From assembly GCF_001641125.1 (NCBI RefSeq), contig NZ_LWLP01000001.1, positions 2,996,108 to 3,060,107 on the forward strand: a stretch of DNA of 64,000 nucleotides, in the 5' to 3' direction. A program made the position numbers and the translations under genes. The first letter of the stretch is position 1. Every line of letters starts with the position of its first letter. Under the pieces are notes generated by a model. That model ran no database searches. It was not told the origin of the DNA and saw nothing but the letters and a program-made list of their open reading frames with translations. The DNA is from Arthrobacter sp. OY3WO11 (GTDB lineage: Bacteria > Actinomycetota > Actinomycetes > Actinomycetales > Micrococcaceae). Below, piece after piece: positions 44,842 to 54,182 of the stretch.

Positions 44842-45821
44842 CAGGACTCCTTCAGCCAGCCGGCCAGTTCGGCCGCCCAGTAGGTCAGCACCATGTGGGC
44901 GCCGGCACGCCGGATGCCCAGAACGGACTCGGTGATGGCGGCCCGCCGGTCGATCCAGCCGTTGGCGGCAGCGGCCTCGATCATGGCGTACTCGCCGGAG
45001 ATCTGGTACGCCGCCACCGGGACCGGGCTCATGGCGGCGACATCGGCCACGATGTCCAGGTAGCTCATGGCGGGTTTGACCATCACGATGTCGGCTCCCT
45101 CTGCGAGGTCCAGTTCCACCTCGCGAAGGGCCTCAGTGCGGTTCCCGGCGTCCATCTGGTAGGTCCGCCGGTCGCCCTTCAACTGGGAGTCGACAGCTTC
45201 GCGGAACGGACCGTAGAAAGCGGAGGCGTACTTGGCGGAGTACGCGATGACGGACGTGCTGGTGTGGCCGGCACCGTCCAGGGCGGCACGGATGGCGGCG
45301 ATCTGGCCGTCCATCATGCCGGAGGGGCCCAGCATGTGGGCGCCGGCGTCTGCCTGGGCCACGGCCATGCGGGCGTAAATTTCCACGGTGGGGTCGTTGT
45401 CCACGTAACCGTCGGCGTCGAGCACGCCGCAATGGCCGTGGTCCGTGAACTCATCCAGGCACACGTCGCTCATGACCACCAGGTCGTCTCCCACCTCGGC
45501 GCGCACGTCCCGGATGGCCTTGTTCAGGACGCCATCGGGGTCAAGGGACGCCGTCCCCGCGGCGTCCCGGGTTTCCGGGATGCCGAACAGCATGATGCCG
45601 CCGAGCCCGAGTTCCACCGCTTCAGCAGCAGCACGCTTCAGGGTTTCGGTGGTGTGCTGGACAACGCCCGGCATGGAGATGATGGGGTTGGGTTCCGTGA
45701 GGCCTTCACGGATGAAAGCCGGAAGGATAAGTTCTGCCGGCGCCAGGCGGGTTTCGGCGGTCAGCCGGCGCATGGCAGGGGTGGTGCGCAGGCGGCGGGG
45801 GCGGTGGCTGGGAAAAGTCAT
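44841..45821 (-). CDS. hemB: Porphobilinogen synthase (delta-aminolevulinate dehydratase)
   Basis: HemB condenses two 5-aminolevulinates into porphobilinogen. The 326-aa protein has Cys121 and Cys131 in [16 protein letters not shown] (metal site) and the two active lysines in [14 protein letters not shown] (Lys197) and [11 protein letters not shown] (Lys249). A zinc-type site is suggested. It lies 62 bp after hemD and one base overlapping the LLM gene. Confidence 0.97.
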   Translation of the reverse strand: MTFPSHRPRRLRTTPAMRRLTAETRLAPAELILPAFIREGLTEPNPIISMPGVVQHTTETLKRAAAEAVELGLGGIMLFGIPETRDAAGTASLDPDGVLNKAIRDVRAEVGDDLVVMSDVCLDEFTDHGHCGVLDADGYVDNDPTVEIYARMAVAQADAGAHMLGPSGMMDGQIAAIRAALDGAGHTSTSVIAYSAKYASAFYGPFREAVDSQLKGDRRTYQMDAGNRTEALREVELDLAEGADIVMVKPAMSYLDIVADVAAMSPVPVAAYQISGEYAMIEAAAANGWIDRRAAITESVLGIRRAGAHMVLTYWAAELAGWLKES

Positions 45822-45883
45822 GGTCCTGTCCTTGGCGTTGGTTCGGGCGGTGAGTGGGTGGCCGCTGGCGGGCGTCCCGCGCG

Positions 45884-46771
45884 TCAGGGTGGTTCACCGC
45901 CCGCGTCCTCCGTTGTGTGGAGTGCTGCCGCGACGGCTGCTACAAGCCCCGCCGGCGACGGCTCAGCCGCGATGGCAGCCACCGGCATGCCAAGCGCGGC
46001 GGCCTGGTCCGCCGTCGAACGCCCAATGGCCACGAAGCGGCACCCGAGCAGCGGGGACAGCGCATGGATGCGCCGGGCGGCGCTGGGGGAAGCGGCAATG
46101 ACGGCGTCGAGGCGGCCGTCGGCCAGCTCGGCTGCGGCGTTGTCCGGTGTCAGCAGGGCGTACGACGGCGGCTGCCGGTCCGGTCCCCCGCTTACCGCCG
46201 GGATGGCCAGCCTCCGTTCCGCTGCGGCGGGGTAATCAACGGTGCGGTATGCGGTCACTGCCGTCACAGTGCTTCCGGCTGCCGACAAGCCTTCCGCCAG
46301 GCGCGGCGACGCGATGTCGGCCTGCGGCAGCAGAACCTTGCCGTCCCCTCCCGGCCACACAGCCAGCAGGCCCGCCGCAGACTGGTCATCCGCTGGTGCC
46401 AGTGCCACCGCAAGCCCCTGGTCCTCCAGGAGCCTGCGCGTCGCCGCCCCCACCGCGGCTATCCGGGTGGCAGCCGGGATCCACTGGGCAGGCACCAGTC
46501 CACGTTCGGCGGCTTTGGCCGTGAGCACATGGACTGTGGTGGCGCTGCTGACCACCAGCCAGTCGAATGCCCCCGCACCGAGGGCATCGCAGGCAACATC
46601 GAGGGAGTGCTGGTCCGGTGCACGCTCGAAGTCGATCAAGGGCAGGAGGAGTGCACTGGCGCCGGCCTCCTGCAGCGCGTCCACGAGCGCCAGCGACCGC
46701 TCCGGACTGCGCGTGATCAATACCCGCGCCCCGGCCAGTGGCCGGTCCAGCGGCAGACCCTTTTCCTGCAT
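45884..46771 (-). CDS. hemD: Uroporphyrinogen-III synthase
   Basis: HemD cyclises hydroxymethylbilane to uroporphyrinogen III. The family is poorly conserved, but the 295-aa protein shows [35 protein letters not shown], and [16 protein letters not shown], and its position right after hemC is decisive. The ATG at 46771 (residue 137 of a longer frame) is chosen because the longer frame overlaps hemC. It starts 61 bp after the hemC stop. Confidence 0.9.
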   Translation of the reverse strand: MQEKGLPLDRPLAGARVLITRSPERSLALVDALQEAGASALLLPLIDFERAPDQHSLDVACDALGAGAFDWLVVSSATTVHVLTAKAAERGLVPAQWIPAATRIAAVGAATRRLLEDQGLAVALAPADDQSAAGLLAVWPGGDGKVLLPQADIASPRLAEGLSAAGSTVTAVTAYRTVDYPAAAERRLAIPAVSGGPDRQPPSYALLTPDNAAAELADGRLDAVIAASPSAARRIHALSPLLGCRFVAIGRSTADQAAALGMPVAAIAAEPSPAGLVAAVAAALHTTEDAGGEPP

Positions 46772-46832
46772 GTTTACCCGCGTCCCGGTTGGCCCTGCCG
46801 GACGCACTGGACAGGCAATCGCATGGCCGGAA

Positions 46833-47831
46833 TCAGGAAGCCTGCAGGTCCGCGATGTCCGCGGCGCCGGCGGCGAGCAGGACTTCGGCCAGTTCGATGC
46901 CGAGCAGTGTGGCGCCCACCTCGGTGAGGCCGTCGGTTGCCCGCTTGTCCCGGACCGAGGCCGTGCCGTCCACCGCGCACACCACGGCTTCCAGGTGCAG
47001 CAGGCTGCCCTTGCGGAAGGCGTAGGCGCCAACCGGTGCCGCGCACCCGGCCTCCAGCCGGGCCAGCAGGGCCCGTTCAGCGGTGACCGCAAGCCGGGTA
47101 TCCGGATCGTCGAGTGCACTGAGTGCCTGGGCCAGGACGTCCCTGGACCCTTCGTCCGAGCCGGGCCGGGCCGGGGCATCGGCCGTGCGGCACTCGATCG
47201 CCAAGGACCCCTGCCCGGCGGCGGGAAGCATAACGTCCGTTTCGAGGAACTCGCTGACGGTATCCAGCCTGCTGATGCGTTCCAGGCCTGCGGCGGCCAG
47301 AACCACAGCGTCCAGGTCGCAGGACTTGCCGGGTACCACGTCGGTTACGGTGTTGCCCGGCAGCCCGGGGACACGGCCAAGGCGGGTGTCCACGTTGCCG
47401 CGGATGTCGATGATCTCCAGGTCCGGCCGTGCGGCGCGGAGCTGGGCGGCGCGCCTGGGCGAGCCGGTGCCCACCCGTGCAGCCGCGGGGAGGTCAGCCA
47501 GTTTCAGGCCGTCCCGGGCGCACAGGACGTCGCGGACATCCACCCGCCGCGGAGTTGCCGCGAGGCTGAGCCCCACGGCCGCACCCGTGGGCAGATCCTT
47601 GAGCGAGTGGATCGCCACGTCGCATTCGTTGCGCAGCAGCGCATCGCGCAGGGCGGCGACAAAAACGCCGGTGCCGCCCATCTGGGAGAGCGAGCCGGTC
47701 AGGACATCGCCGTCAGTCCGGATGTGGACGAGCTCCACCGGAAAGCCTCCGACGGCGGCCAGCTGGTCCGCGGTCTGCTGCGTCTGGGTGAGCGCCAGCT
47801 TGCTGGCGCGGGTGCCGATCCGGACAGTCAC
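46833..47831 (-). CDS. hemC: Porphobilinogen deaminase (hydroxymethylbilane synthase)
   Basis: HemC polymerises four porphobilinogens. The 332-aa protein has IGTRASKLALTQTQQTADQL, the HSLKDLPTG motif, GTGSPRRAAQLRAARPDL, the cofactor attachment Cys263 in LEAGCAAPVGAYA, and VLPAAGQGSL-like text. The GTG start overlaps the hemH stop by four bases (GTGA), so the two are coupled. Confidence 0.97.
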   Translation of the reverse strand: MTVRIGTRASKLALTQTQQTADQLAAVGGFPVELVHIRTDGDVLTGSLSQMGGTGVFVAALRDALLRNECDVAIHSLKDLPTGAAVGLSLAATPRRVDVRDVLCARDGLKLADLPAAARVGTGSPRRAAQLRAARPDLEIIDIRGNVDTRLGRVPGLPGNTVTDVVPGKSCDLDAVVLAAAGLERISRLDTVSEFLETDVMLPAAGQGSLAIECRTADAPARPGSDEGSRDVLAQALSALDDPDTRLAVTAERALLARLEAGCAAPVGAYAFRKGSLLHLEAVVCAVDGTASVRDKRATDGLTEVGATLLGIELAEVLLAAGAADIADLQAS

Positions 47832-49105
47832 TGCTGCGCCGCTCCCCCGGACGCGGCCGGCTGGCTGGCGCCGGCTTCGCCGGGATAGGAGTCGTGCCCG
47901 GTGCCCACGGTGGTGTCCGCACCGGCAATGGTGGGCTTCTCGCCCCGGAAGTTCTGGCAGCAGCCCGGCCGGCAGACGTCGTACCAGGGACCGAGGTCCG
48001 TGAGCGCCGGGCGGTCAGCGATGTTGTTGGCCACCGTCCGCTCCGAAATCAGGTCCACCATTCCGTTGACGAACTTGCGGTGCGTGCCGGGTGTGGGGAC
48101 CCGCGTGGCGGTAAGCCCCAGGTTGGCGCAGGTTTCCAGGGCTTCGGTGTCCAGGTCCCAGACAACTTCCATGTGGTCGCTGACGAAGCCGAGCGGGACG
48201 ATGACGATTCCCTTGACATCCTGGCCGGCCAGTTCCTCGATGGCATCGTTGATGTCCGGCTCCAGCCAGGGCACGTGCGGTGCCCCCGACCGGGACTGGT
48301 ACACCAGGGACCAGGGTGCCGTCAGGCCTGATTCCTCTTCCACGCGCTGGATGACAGCGGCAGCCGTGGCGAGGTGCTGGGCCACGTAGGCGGACCCTTC
48401 CGCGAATTCGCGGGGTTCGCCTTCGGAGCGGCCCGCGGCCTCGGCATCCCGGGTGGGGATGGAGTGGGTGGCGAACAGGATCTGCACGGGCGCGTCGGGG
48501 GTGCCTGCGGCTGCGAGCTGTTCCCGGACTTCCCTAAGGCCGGCGGCCGTGCCCTCAACGAACGGCTCCACGAAACCGGGGTGGTCGAAGTACTGCCGCA
48601 CCTTGTCCACTTCCAGCCGGCCGTCCAGGCCGGTTTCGGTCAGCGCCATGCCGATGTCCTCACGGTACTGGCGGCAGCTGGAGTAACAGGAGTAGGCACT
48701 CGTGGTGATCATCAGGAGGCGGCGGTGGCCGGCGTCGTACGCGTCCTGGAGGGTTTGCGGAATGTACGGCGCCCAATTGCGGTTGCCCCAGAGGACCGGC
48801 AGCTCGATGCCGCGGGCGGAGAGTTCGGCCTCCAGGGCGGCCTTGAGTTCGCGGTTCTGCTGGTTGATGGGGCTGATGCCGCCGTTGGCGCGGTAGTGGT
48901 GCGAGACCTCTTCCAGCCGCTCATCCGGGATGCCGCGCCCGCGGGTGACGTTGCGGAGGAACGGGATCACGTCCTCCTGGCCTTCCGGCCCGCCGAACGA
49001 GGCGAGGAGGACGGCGTCGTAATTCTTGGGTGCCATCCGTCCGGCCTCGGTGACAGGGTTGACGACGACGGCGCCGCCGGCATTTGTGGGGTCAAGCTGG
49101 CTCAT
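47828..49105 (-). CDS. hemH: Coproporphyrin/protoporphyrin ferrochelatase
   Basis: In actinobacteria this enzyme inserts iron into coproporphyrin III. The 425-aa protein has VLLASFGGPEG, FATHSIPTRD (active His), WEPDIN-type text, and a Cys-rich C-terminus WYDVCRPGCCQNF plus an earlier CRQYRED, which fit the [2Fe-2S] ligands known in actinobacterial ferrochelatases. It overlaps hemC and follows hemQ by a 4-base overlap, so the three are coupled. Confidence 0.94.
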   Translation of the reverse strand: MSQLDPTNAGGAVVVNPVTEAGRMAPKNYDAVLLASFGGPEGQEDVIPFLRNVTRGRGIPDERLEEVSHHYRANGGISPINQQNRELKAALEAELSARGIELPVLWGNRNWAPYIPQTLQDAYDAGHRRLLMITTSAYSCYSSCRQYREDIGMALTETGLDGRLEVDKVRQYFDHPGFVEPFVEGTAAGLREVREQLAAAGTPDAPVQILFATHSIPTRDAEAAGRSEGEPREFAEGSAYVAQHLATAAAVIQRVEEESGLTAPWSLVYQSRSGAPHVPWLEPDINDAIEELAGQDVKGIVIVPLGFVSDHMEVVWDLDTEALETCANLGLTATRVPTPGTHRKFVNGMVDLISERTVANNIADRPALTDLGPWYDVCRPGCCQNFRGEKPTIAGADTTVGTGHDSYPGEAGASQPAASGGAAQQ

Positions 49106-49803
49106 GCGAGCACCTCCGCTACTTCTGCCGGGGAAATCCGGCGTCCGGTGTAGAACGGGACTTCCTCCCGGACGTGGTTGCGTGCCTCGGTGGCGCGCAG
49201 GTGGCGCATCAGGTCCACCAGGTCCACCAGGTCGGGGGCCTCAAGGCCCAGGATCCATTCCCAGTCGCCCAAAGCGAACGAGGAAACGGTGTTGGAGATG
49301 ACCTGCGGGAACTCCCGGCCCAGGAGGCCGTGTTCCCGAAGCATTGCGCCCCGCTCTTCCTCAGGGAGGATGTACCACTCGTAGGAGCGGACGAACGGGT
49401 AGACGCACAGCCATTCCGCCGGCGCAACCCCGCGGGAGTATGCGGGCGTGTGGTTCTTGGCGAACTCGGCCTCACGGTGCACGCCCATGGCGGACCAGAC
49501 AATCTCGGTGCCCGCAAACAGGGTGCTGCGGCGGATGTCGCGGATGGCCTGCTGCAGTGCTTCCGGCTTGGGACCGTGGAGCCACACCATGACGTCCGCG
49601 TCGGCCCGCATGGCGGAGACGTCGTAGCTGCCGCGGTGCGTCACGCCGGCCCGGGCCAGCCGTTCCAAGAGGGCCTCGAAGTCAGCGGCGGCGTCGGCGC
49701 TGCGGATCAGGGTTTCGGAGCGCTTGAATACCGTCCAGAGGGTGAAAAACTGCTCGGCTGATTCTTCGGTTTTAGTGACAGATTCGGCAGAAGTGTGGCT
49801 CAT
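49102..49803 (-). CDS. hemQ: Coproheme decarboxylase HemQ (ChdC)
   Basis: HemQ decarboxylates coproheme to heme b with peroxide, the last step of the coproporphyrin route. The 233-aa protein has FTLWTVFKRS, HGPKPEALQQAIRDIR and the active-site tyrosine region CVYPFVRSYEWYILPEEERG, followed by HLRATEARNHVREEVPFYTG. Its presence shows heme is made by the coproporphyrin, not protoporphyrin, route. A perfect inverted repeat lies 45 bp upstream. Confidence 0.96.
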   Translation of the reverse strand: MSHTSAESVTKTEESAEQFFTLWTVFKRSETLIRSADAAADFEALLERLARAGVTHRGSYDVSAMRADADVMVWLHGPKPEALQQAIRDIRRSTLFAGTEIVWSAMGVHREAEFAKNHTPAYSRGVAPAEWLCVYPFVRSYEWYILPEEERGAMLREHGLLGREFPQVISNTVSSFALGDWEWILGLEAPDLVDLVDLMRHLRATEARNHVREEVPFYTGRRISPAEVAEVLA

Positions 49804-49847
49804 GGTTACAAGTTTGCCCCTTCGTACCCGTCAAGTCGAAACCAACG

Positions 49848-49868
49848 ACTTCTACAAGCCGTAGAAGT
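49848..49868. promoter_or_regulatory. Candidate operator ACTTCTAC-N5-GTAGAAGT upstream of hemQ
   Basis: A perfect 8-5-8 inverted repeat lies 45-65 bp before the hemQ ATG, in the only sizeable gap (146 bp) of the minus-strand heme run. This gap probably holds a second promoter for hemQ onwards. A TTGACG hexamer follows nearby. Which regulator binds is unknown. Confidence 0.5.
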
Positions 49869-49949
49869 GCGCAACGTCACATCCGGGGGACCATGCTGTG
49901 GCTGAGGGAGCCAGCGAAACCTCGACCGCCGAAAGAACTGCCAGGGGAT

Positions 49950-51410
49950 TCAGCGGTCCAGGTTACGGATCTGTTCGATCGTGTCGGACACCACAGCGGC
50001 CAGCCCGTTGCCGGCCACCCAGCCGCCAACGACGGCCAGGTTACCCACCGCGGCACAGGCTTTCCGGATTTCCGCCACGCGGGCGCGGTGCCCCACGGCG
50101 GCGAAGGAAAGGGACCCCCGCCACCTGACCACATCCCAGTCCACGACGTCCTCCCCGGCGATGTCCACGCCCAGCAGTGCCTGTGCATCACGCAGGGCCG
50201 CGGCGAAGAGCTCATCGTCGGTGTCCGGGCCGCCGGGCTGCCCGCCGGCCCCGTCCACCCGGCCGTACGAGAGCCTGACCACGTGCCGGCCTGGGCCGGC
50301 CGCTTCAGCCAGCCAATCCCATTTGCCGGTGGCGTGGGTCAGGGCCTTAGCTTCAACGCCGGGGGTCTGGGGCGCCACCAGGATGCCTGTGCCGCGCGGC
50401 CGGCGGTCCAGTTCGGGCTTGTTGACCACGAGCGTGACGAGTTTGACGTCCGGTCCTGCAGGGGGCCGTCGTCCCGCCAGGGCGGGGACTGCGGCTTCCA
50501 ATAGGTCGACGGCGGCCGGACCGCCCACTCCCACGACCAGCGCGCCGGCGTCGAACGTTGCTCCGGGAGAGCTGACCCGCCAGCCTTCAGGCGTCCGGGC
50601 CACTGCTGAGGCAGGCGTCCCGGACATGAGCGTCACCCCCCGGTCGCGGAGGTCGCCCACCAAAGCGGTGACCAGGGTGTGCATGCCGCGTTCAAGGCCG
50701 GCAACGGCAGAGCCCGCCTTTGCCGGGGCCATAGGCTCCTGCCTGAGGCCGTTGTTGGCAGGTGACCCTGTGGCGGCGCGACGCTGGGCGGAAACCGCAG
50801 CGGCCAGGGAGCCGTGCCGCCTGATTCCGGCGCGGAGCCCCGGAGCCACCATGTCGACATCGAGCAGTCCGGGATCCGCGGAGTGGACGCCGCCCACAAC
50901 CGGGGCAACCAGGCGCTCCAGGACCCTGCTCCCCATGCGTGCCTTCACCAGGGCGGAGACGCTGATGACGTCGTCCGCCGTCCCCACCGACGCCGGCAGG
51001 AACCTGTCCAGGGCGGCCCGGAGGGTTCCCACGGGGCCCAACGACCTCCGGACTTCCGGGTCCCAGGGGTTGGCCGGGATGCCCAGGACGCCCGTCTTGG
51101 GCAGTTCGCGCGGGCCGTCCGGAAGCTGGACCCAGGCTCCCCCGGGCCGGGGCGGCACAATGCTGCCGGCAAGGCCAAGCTCCCCAGCAAGCCGTGCAAC
51201 GGCGTCGGTACGGGTGGCGAAGGATTCCGCGCCGCTGTCCAGGGTCAGGCCGGCAACGGTGTGGCTGCCCACGCAGCCGCCCCATTCCGTTCCGGCTTCC
51301 AGGACTGTGACCTCATAACCGGCGGAAGCCAGCTCGCGGGCAGACAGCAACCCCGAAATGCCGCCGCCCAGCACCAGCGCGGTCCGGGTCTCTGCCGGCG
51401 TACTGCCCAT
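49950..51410 (-). CDS. hemY: Coproporphyrinogen III oxidase, HemY type
   Basis: HemY here oxidises coproporphyrinogen III to coproporphyrin III with FAD. The 486-aa protein starts with LVLGGGISGLLSARELASAG (FAD-binding GxGxxG), GAESFATRTDAV, and ends VVGGWVAGNGLAAVVSDTIE, the family's C-terminal flavin motif. The frame opens to 51509, but the ATG at 51410 lies only 4 bp after the hemE stop and gives the normal N-terminus. Confidence 0.95.
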   Translation of the reverse strand: MGSTPAETRTALVLGGGISGLLSARELASAGYEVTVLEAGTEWGGCVGSHTVAGLTLDSGAESFATRTDAVARLAGELGLAGSIVPPRPGGAWVQLPDGPRELPKTGVLGIPANPWDPEVRRSLGPVGTLRAALDRFLPASVGTADDVISVSALVKARMGSRVLERLVAPVVGGVHSADPGLLDVDMVAPGLRAGIRRHGSLAAAVSAQRRAATGSPANNGLRQEPMAPAKAGSAVAGLERGMHTLVTALVGDLRDRGVTLMSGTPASAVARTPEGWRVSSPGATFDAGALVVGVGGPAAVDLLEAAVPALAGRRPPAGPDVKLVTLVVNKPELDRRPRGTGILVAPQTPGVEAKALTHATGKWDWLAEAAGPGRHVVRLSYGRVDGAGGQPGGPDTDDELFAAALRDAQALLGVDIAGEDVVDWDVVRWRGSLSFAAVGHRARVAEIRKACAAVGNLAVVGGWVAGNGLAAVVSDTIEQIRNLDR

Positions 51411-51414
51411 GGGA

Positions 51415-52509
51415 CTACTCCGGGGAGATGGAGTGGATGAGTTCAACCACCCGCGTGAGGACGGCGGGATCCGTCTCCGGCGGAACGCCGTGACCCAGGT
51501 TGACCACATGCCCGGGGGCTGCCGAGCCTGCGGCTATCACGTCGCGGACGTGAGCCTCGAGAATTTCCCACGGGGCCGGCAGCAGGGCGGGGTCGATGTT
51601 TCCCTGCAGCGGCACCGTGCCGCCCAATCGCCGGTTGGCCTCATCGAGCGGCAGCCGGTAGTCAACGCCCACCACGTCCACTCCCACGTCACGCATGGCC
51701 ACCAGGAGCTCTGACGTGCCGGTGCCGAAGTGGATGAGCGGAGCACCGAGGTGCCGCACATGGTCCAGGGCGCGTGCCGAGGCCGGCGCCACATACCTGG
51801 TGTAATCGGCCAGGCCCAGGGAACCGGCCCAGGAGTCGAACAGCTGGGCTGCGGAGGCGCCGGCCTCAAGCTGTGCCTGCAGGAACATGCCGGAAGCGTC
51901 TGCGGCCCAGTTGGCCAGGGCGTTCCAGGTTTCGGGGTCGGCGTGCATCATGGTGCGCGGACCCAGGTGGTCACGGGACGGCCTGCCCTCCACCATGTAG
52001 GCAGCCAAGGTGAATGGTGCGCCGGCGAAGCCGATCAGCGGAGTGCTGCCGAGTTCGGCCACGGTGAGGCGGACCGCTTCACGGATCGGTTCCAGTGACT
52101 CCCAGGTGAGCTGGGGCAGCGCTGCCACATCTGCGGCGGTGCGGACCGGAGTGTCCAGGACGGGTCCCACTCCTGGCACGATGTCCACGCCCACCCCGGC
52201 AAGCTTCAGGGGAATGACGATGTCGGAGAAGAAGATGCCCGCATCAACGTCGTGGCGGCGGACCGGCTGGAGCGTGATTTCGGAAGCCAGCTCCGGGCGC
52301 AGGCAGGAGTCCAGCATGGCTACGCCTTCGCGGACCTTGAGGTACTCAGGCAGGGAGCGTCCGGCCTGCCGCATGAACCAGACGGGGCGTCGGGACGGCT
52401 TGCCTCCGCGGTAGGCCGTGATCAGCGGGGAATCGGCGGTGCGGCCGTCCAGCAGCGGGTGGTCTGCGGCGAGGGCGCCGACAGGGGACATGGCAGGGCT
52501 GGAAGTCAT
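51415..52509 (-). CDS. hemE: Uroporphyrinogen decarboxylase
   Basis: HemE removes four carboxyls from uroporphyrinogen III to give coproporphyrinogen III. The 364-aa protein has RPVWFMRQAGRSLPEYLKVR (N-terminal signature), IGFAGAPFTLAAYMVEG, FDSWAGSLGLADY and VPLQGNIDPALL. The ATG at 52509 or the ATG six codons later fits the family; a longer frame to 52596 is unlikely. It heads the minus-strand heme run, divergent from hemA. Confidence 0.96.
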   Translation of the reverse strand: MTSSPAMSPVGALAADHPLLDGRTADSPLITAYRGGKPSRRPVWFMRQAGRSLPEYLKVREGVAMLDSCLRPELASEITLQPVRRHDVDAGIFFSDIVIPLKLAGVGVDIVPGVGPVLDTPVRTAADVAALPQLTWESLEPIREAVRLTVAELGSTPLIGFAGAPFTLAAYMVEGRPSRDHLGPRTMMHADPETWNALANWAADASGMFLQAQLEAGASAAQLFDSWAGSLGLADYTRYVAPASARALDHVRHLGAPLIHFGTGTSELLVAMRDVGVDVVGVDYRLPLDEANRRLGGTVPLQGNIDPALLPAPWEILEAHVRDVIAAGSAAPGHVVNLGHGVPPETDPAVLTRVVELIHSISPE

Positions 52510-52627
52510 GCCTTTGATTGTGCCGAAAATCGGATGCAAAAGATAACGACAAAGTGTCATCCGGCCGCCCTCCGGCCGCGCCGTGGCAGGAATCACAGCC
52601 TCGGCTTGCGATGGTGCGTGCCTGGAG

Positions 52628-52668
52628 TTGTTCTACCGAGTAACGAAAAAGCTATGATTGTCCTGCTG
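52628..52668 (+). promoter_or_regulatory. hemA promoter, probably leaderless
   Basis: TATGAT at 52653-52658 matches a -10 box and ends 9 nt before the GTG start of hemA. TTGTTC (52628-52633) or TTCTAC (52631-52636) could be the -35, though with non-ideal spacing. No ribosome site is visible. Confidence 0.55.
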
Positions 52669-53984
52669 TGGTTCTTTTTTCATTGGTGGCTACACACGCC
52701 GACATCGATCTTGAGACCGTTGCTCAGTTGAGCAGCGGTTCTTCGGGGATCGCCACATCCGCCCTCTCCGGATCGCCGGCAGTGACGGGTGCCATTGTCC
52801 TTGCCACTTGCAACCGCTACGAAATCTATGGCGAGGCCCCCCATCCGGACGATGTAGAGGCTGCCCGCGCCGCGTTGGTGGCCCAGATCAGCGAAATCAG
52901 CGGACTGAGCGAACCGCTCGTCTCGCGCTCCTTCAGCACCCGCACCGGTCCGGAAGTCAGCCAGCACCTCTTTGCCGTCAGCGCAGGCCTGGACTCCGCC
53001 GTGGTCGGAGAACGTGAAATCGCCGGGCAGGTCAGGCGGGCCCTTATTACCGCCCAGCATGAAGGCACGGCAAGTTCCGGCCTCGTCCGGCTGTTCCAGG
53101 CGGCCTCCAAGACCGCCAAGGATGTCGGCGCGCAGACTGCCCTCGGCTCCCGGGGCCTGTCCATCGTTTCCGTCGCGTTGGATCTGGCAACGGACCTGTC
53201 CGAGAATCCGGACTGGTCCAGCAAGAAGGTAGTCGTCTTCGGCACGGGAGCCTACGCCGGCGCCACCATGGCCCTCCTGCGCGAACGCGGCTGCACCGAC
53301 ATCTCCGTTTTCTCCTCTTCCGGCCGCGCCGAAGGTTTTGTGGCAACCCGGGGCGGAACCGCCATCGACGCCGAATCACTCCGCCCGGCCGTAGCGGCGG
53401 CGGACATGATGATCGGCTGCAGCGGTTCCGACACCAGGGTGGAGGCCGACGAACTGGCAGAGGTCCGCGCAGATTCCCCGCAGCCGCTGATTGCCATCGA
53501 CCTTGCACTCACCCACGACTTCGACCCCGGGGTTGGCGAGCTGGACGGCGTGGAGCTTCTCACCTTGGAGTCAGTGCGCCTTGCTGCCCCCCAGGAGCAG
53601 GCCGAGTCGCTGGCCCAGGCCAGCGGCATCGTCAGCGGCGCCGCCAAGGCCTTCGAGCACGAGCGCGAGGTCAGGTCCGTGGATTCCGCCATCGTTGCCC
53701 TGCGCCGGCACACCATGAGCGTCCTGGACGCGGAAATGGAAAAGGTCAGGGCACGGCACGGCTGCACGGCCGCCGCCGAGGAAGTGGAATTCGCGCTCCG
53801 CCGCATGGTCAAGCAACTGCTCCATGTACCTACGGTGCGCGCCCGCGAGCTTGCCGCGAACGGCCAGCAGGACGATTACGTGGCAGCCCTGGAAGCCCTC
53901 TACGGCATCACCGTGGAGCAGCCGGCCGCCACAGCCCCGCAGGCCGAATGCCCGGTGGACCACCTGGGCCTCGAAACCGCCTGA
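52668..53984 (+). CDS. hemA: Glutamyl-tRNA reductase
   Basis: HemA reduces glutamyl-tRNA to glutamate-1-semialdehyde, the first committed and usually rate-limiting step. The 438-aa protein has the active Cys48 in [11 protein letters not shown], the [20 protein letters not shown] signature, and an NADP site [15 protein letters not shown]. The GTG start has no ribosome site and a TATGAT -10 box just ahead. It is transcribed opposite to hemE, so both arms of the pathway share a 158-bp control region. Confidence 0.96.
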   Translation: MVLFSLVATHADIDLETVAQLSSGSSGIATSALSGSPAVTGAIVLATCNRYEIYGEAPHPDDVEAARAALVAQISEISGLSEPLVSRSFSTRTGPEVSQHLFAVSAGLDSAVVGEREIAGQVRRALITAQHEGTASSGLVRLFQAASKTAKDVGAQTALGSRGLSIVSVALDLATDLSENPDWSSKKVVVFGTGAYAGATMALLRERGCTDISVFSSSGRAEGFVATRGGTAIDAESLRPAVAAADMMIGCSGSDTRVEADELAEVRADSPQPLIAIDLALTHDFDPGVGELDGVELLTLESVRLAAPQEQAESLAQASGIVSGAAKAFEHEREVRSVDSAIVALRRHTMSVLDAEMEKVRARHGCTAAAEEVEFALRRMVKQLLHVPTVRARELAANGQQDDYVAALEALYGITVEQPAATAPQAECPVDHLGLETA

Positions 53985-54000
53985 CGCGTCTTTCCCCCGA

Positions 54001-54182
54001 GCAACGCCCTCTCAGATCCTGCGCCCTTTTCGCCGACGCTCTCTCATTTGACGCGCATTTCCCGGCAGTGCTCTCTCACCTAGCGCAGGTTTTCCTTCGG
54101 TAAGTGATAGAGCGTTCCGGGTTTTCCTTCGGTAAGTGATAGAGCGTTCCGGTTTAACCGACATCAAGTGAGAGAGCGTCCT
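54001..54182. repeat. Tandem and inverted repeat cluster between hemA and moeB
   Basis: Two identical 32-bp units stand in tandem (54088-54119 and 54120-54151), each containing AAGTGATAGAGCGTTCC. A diverged third unit (54152-54182) has AAGTGAGAGAGCGTCC. Upstream, three inverted relatives occur near 54004-54015, 54035-54051 and 54069-54080 (CTCTCTCA type). The 17-bp piece 54035-54051 pairs with 54164-54180 with one mismatch, so RNA from either strand can fold strongly. The cluster lies between convergent genes and may act as a terminator. Confidence 0.85.

Noticed and set aside
46242..47888. 548-codon plus-strand frame opposite hemD and hemC
   Set aside because: Shadow of two well-supported heme genes.
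54088..54151. Tandem 32-bp repeats as a CRISPR array
   Set aside because: The units are contiguous without spacers, and no cas genes are present.
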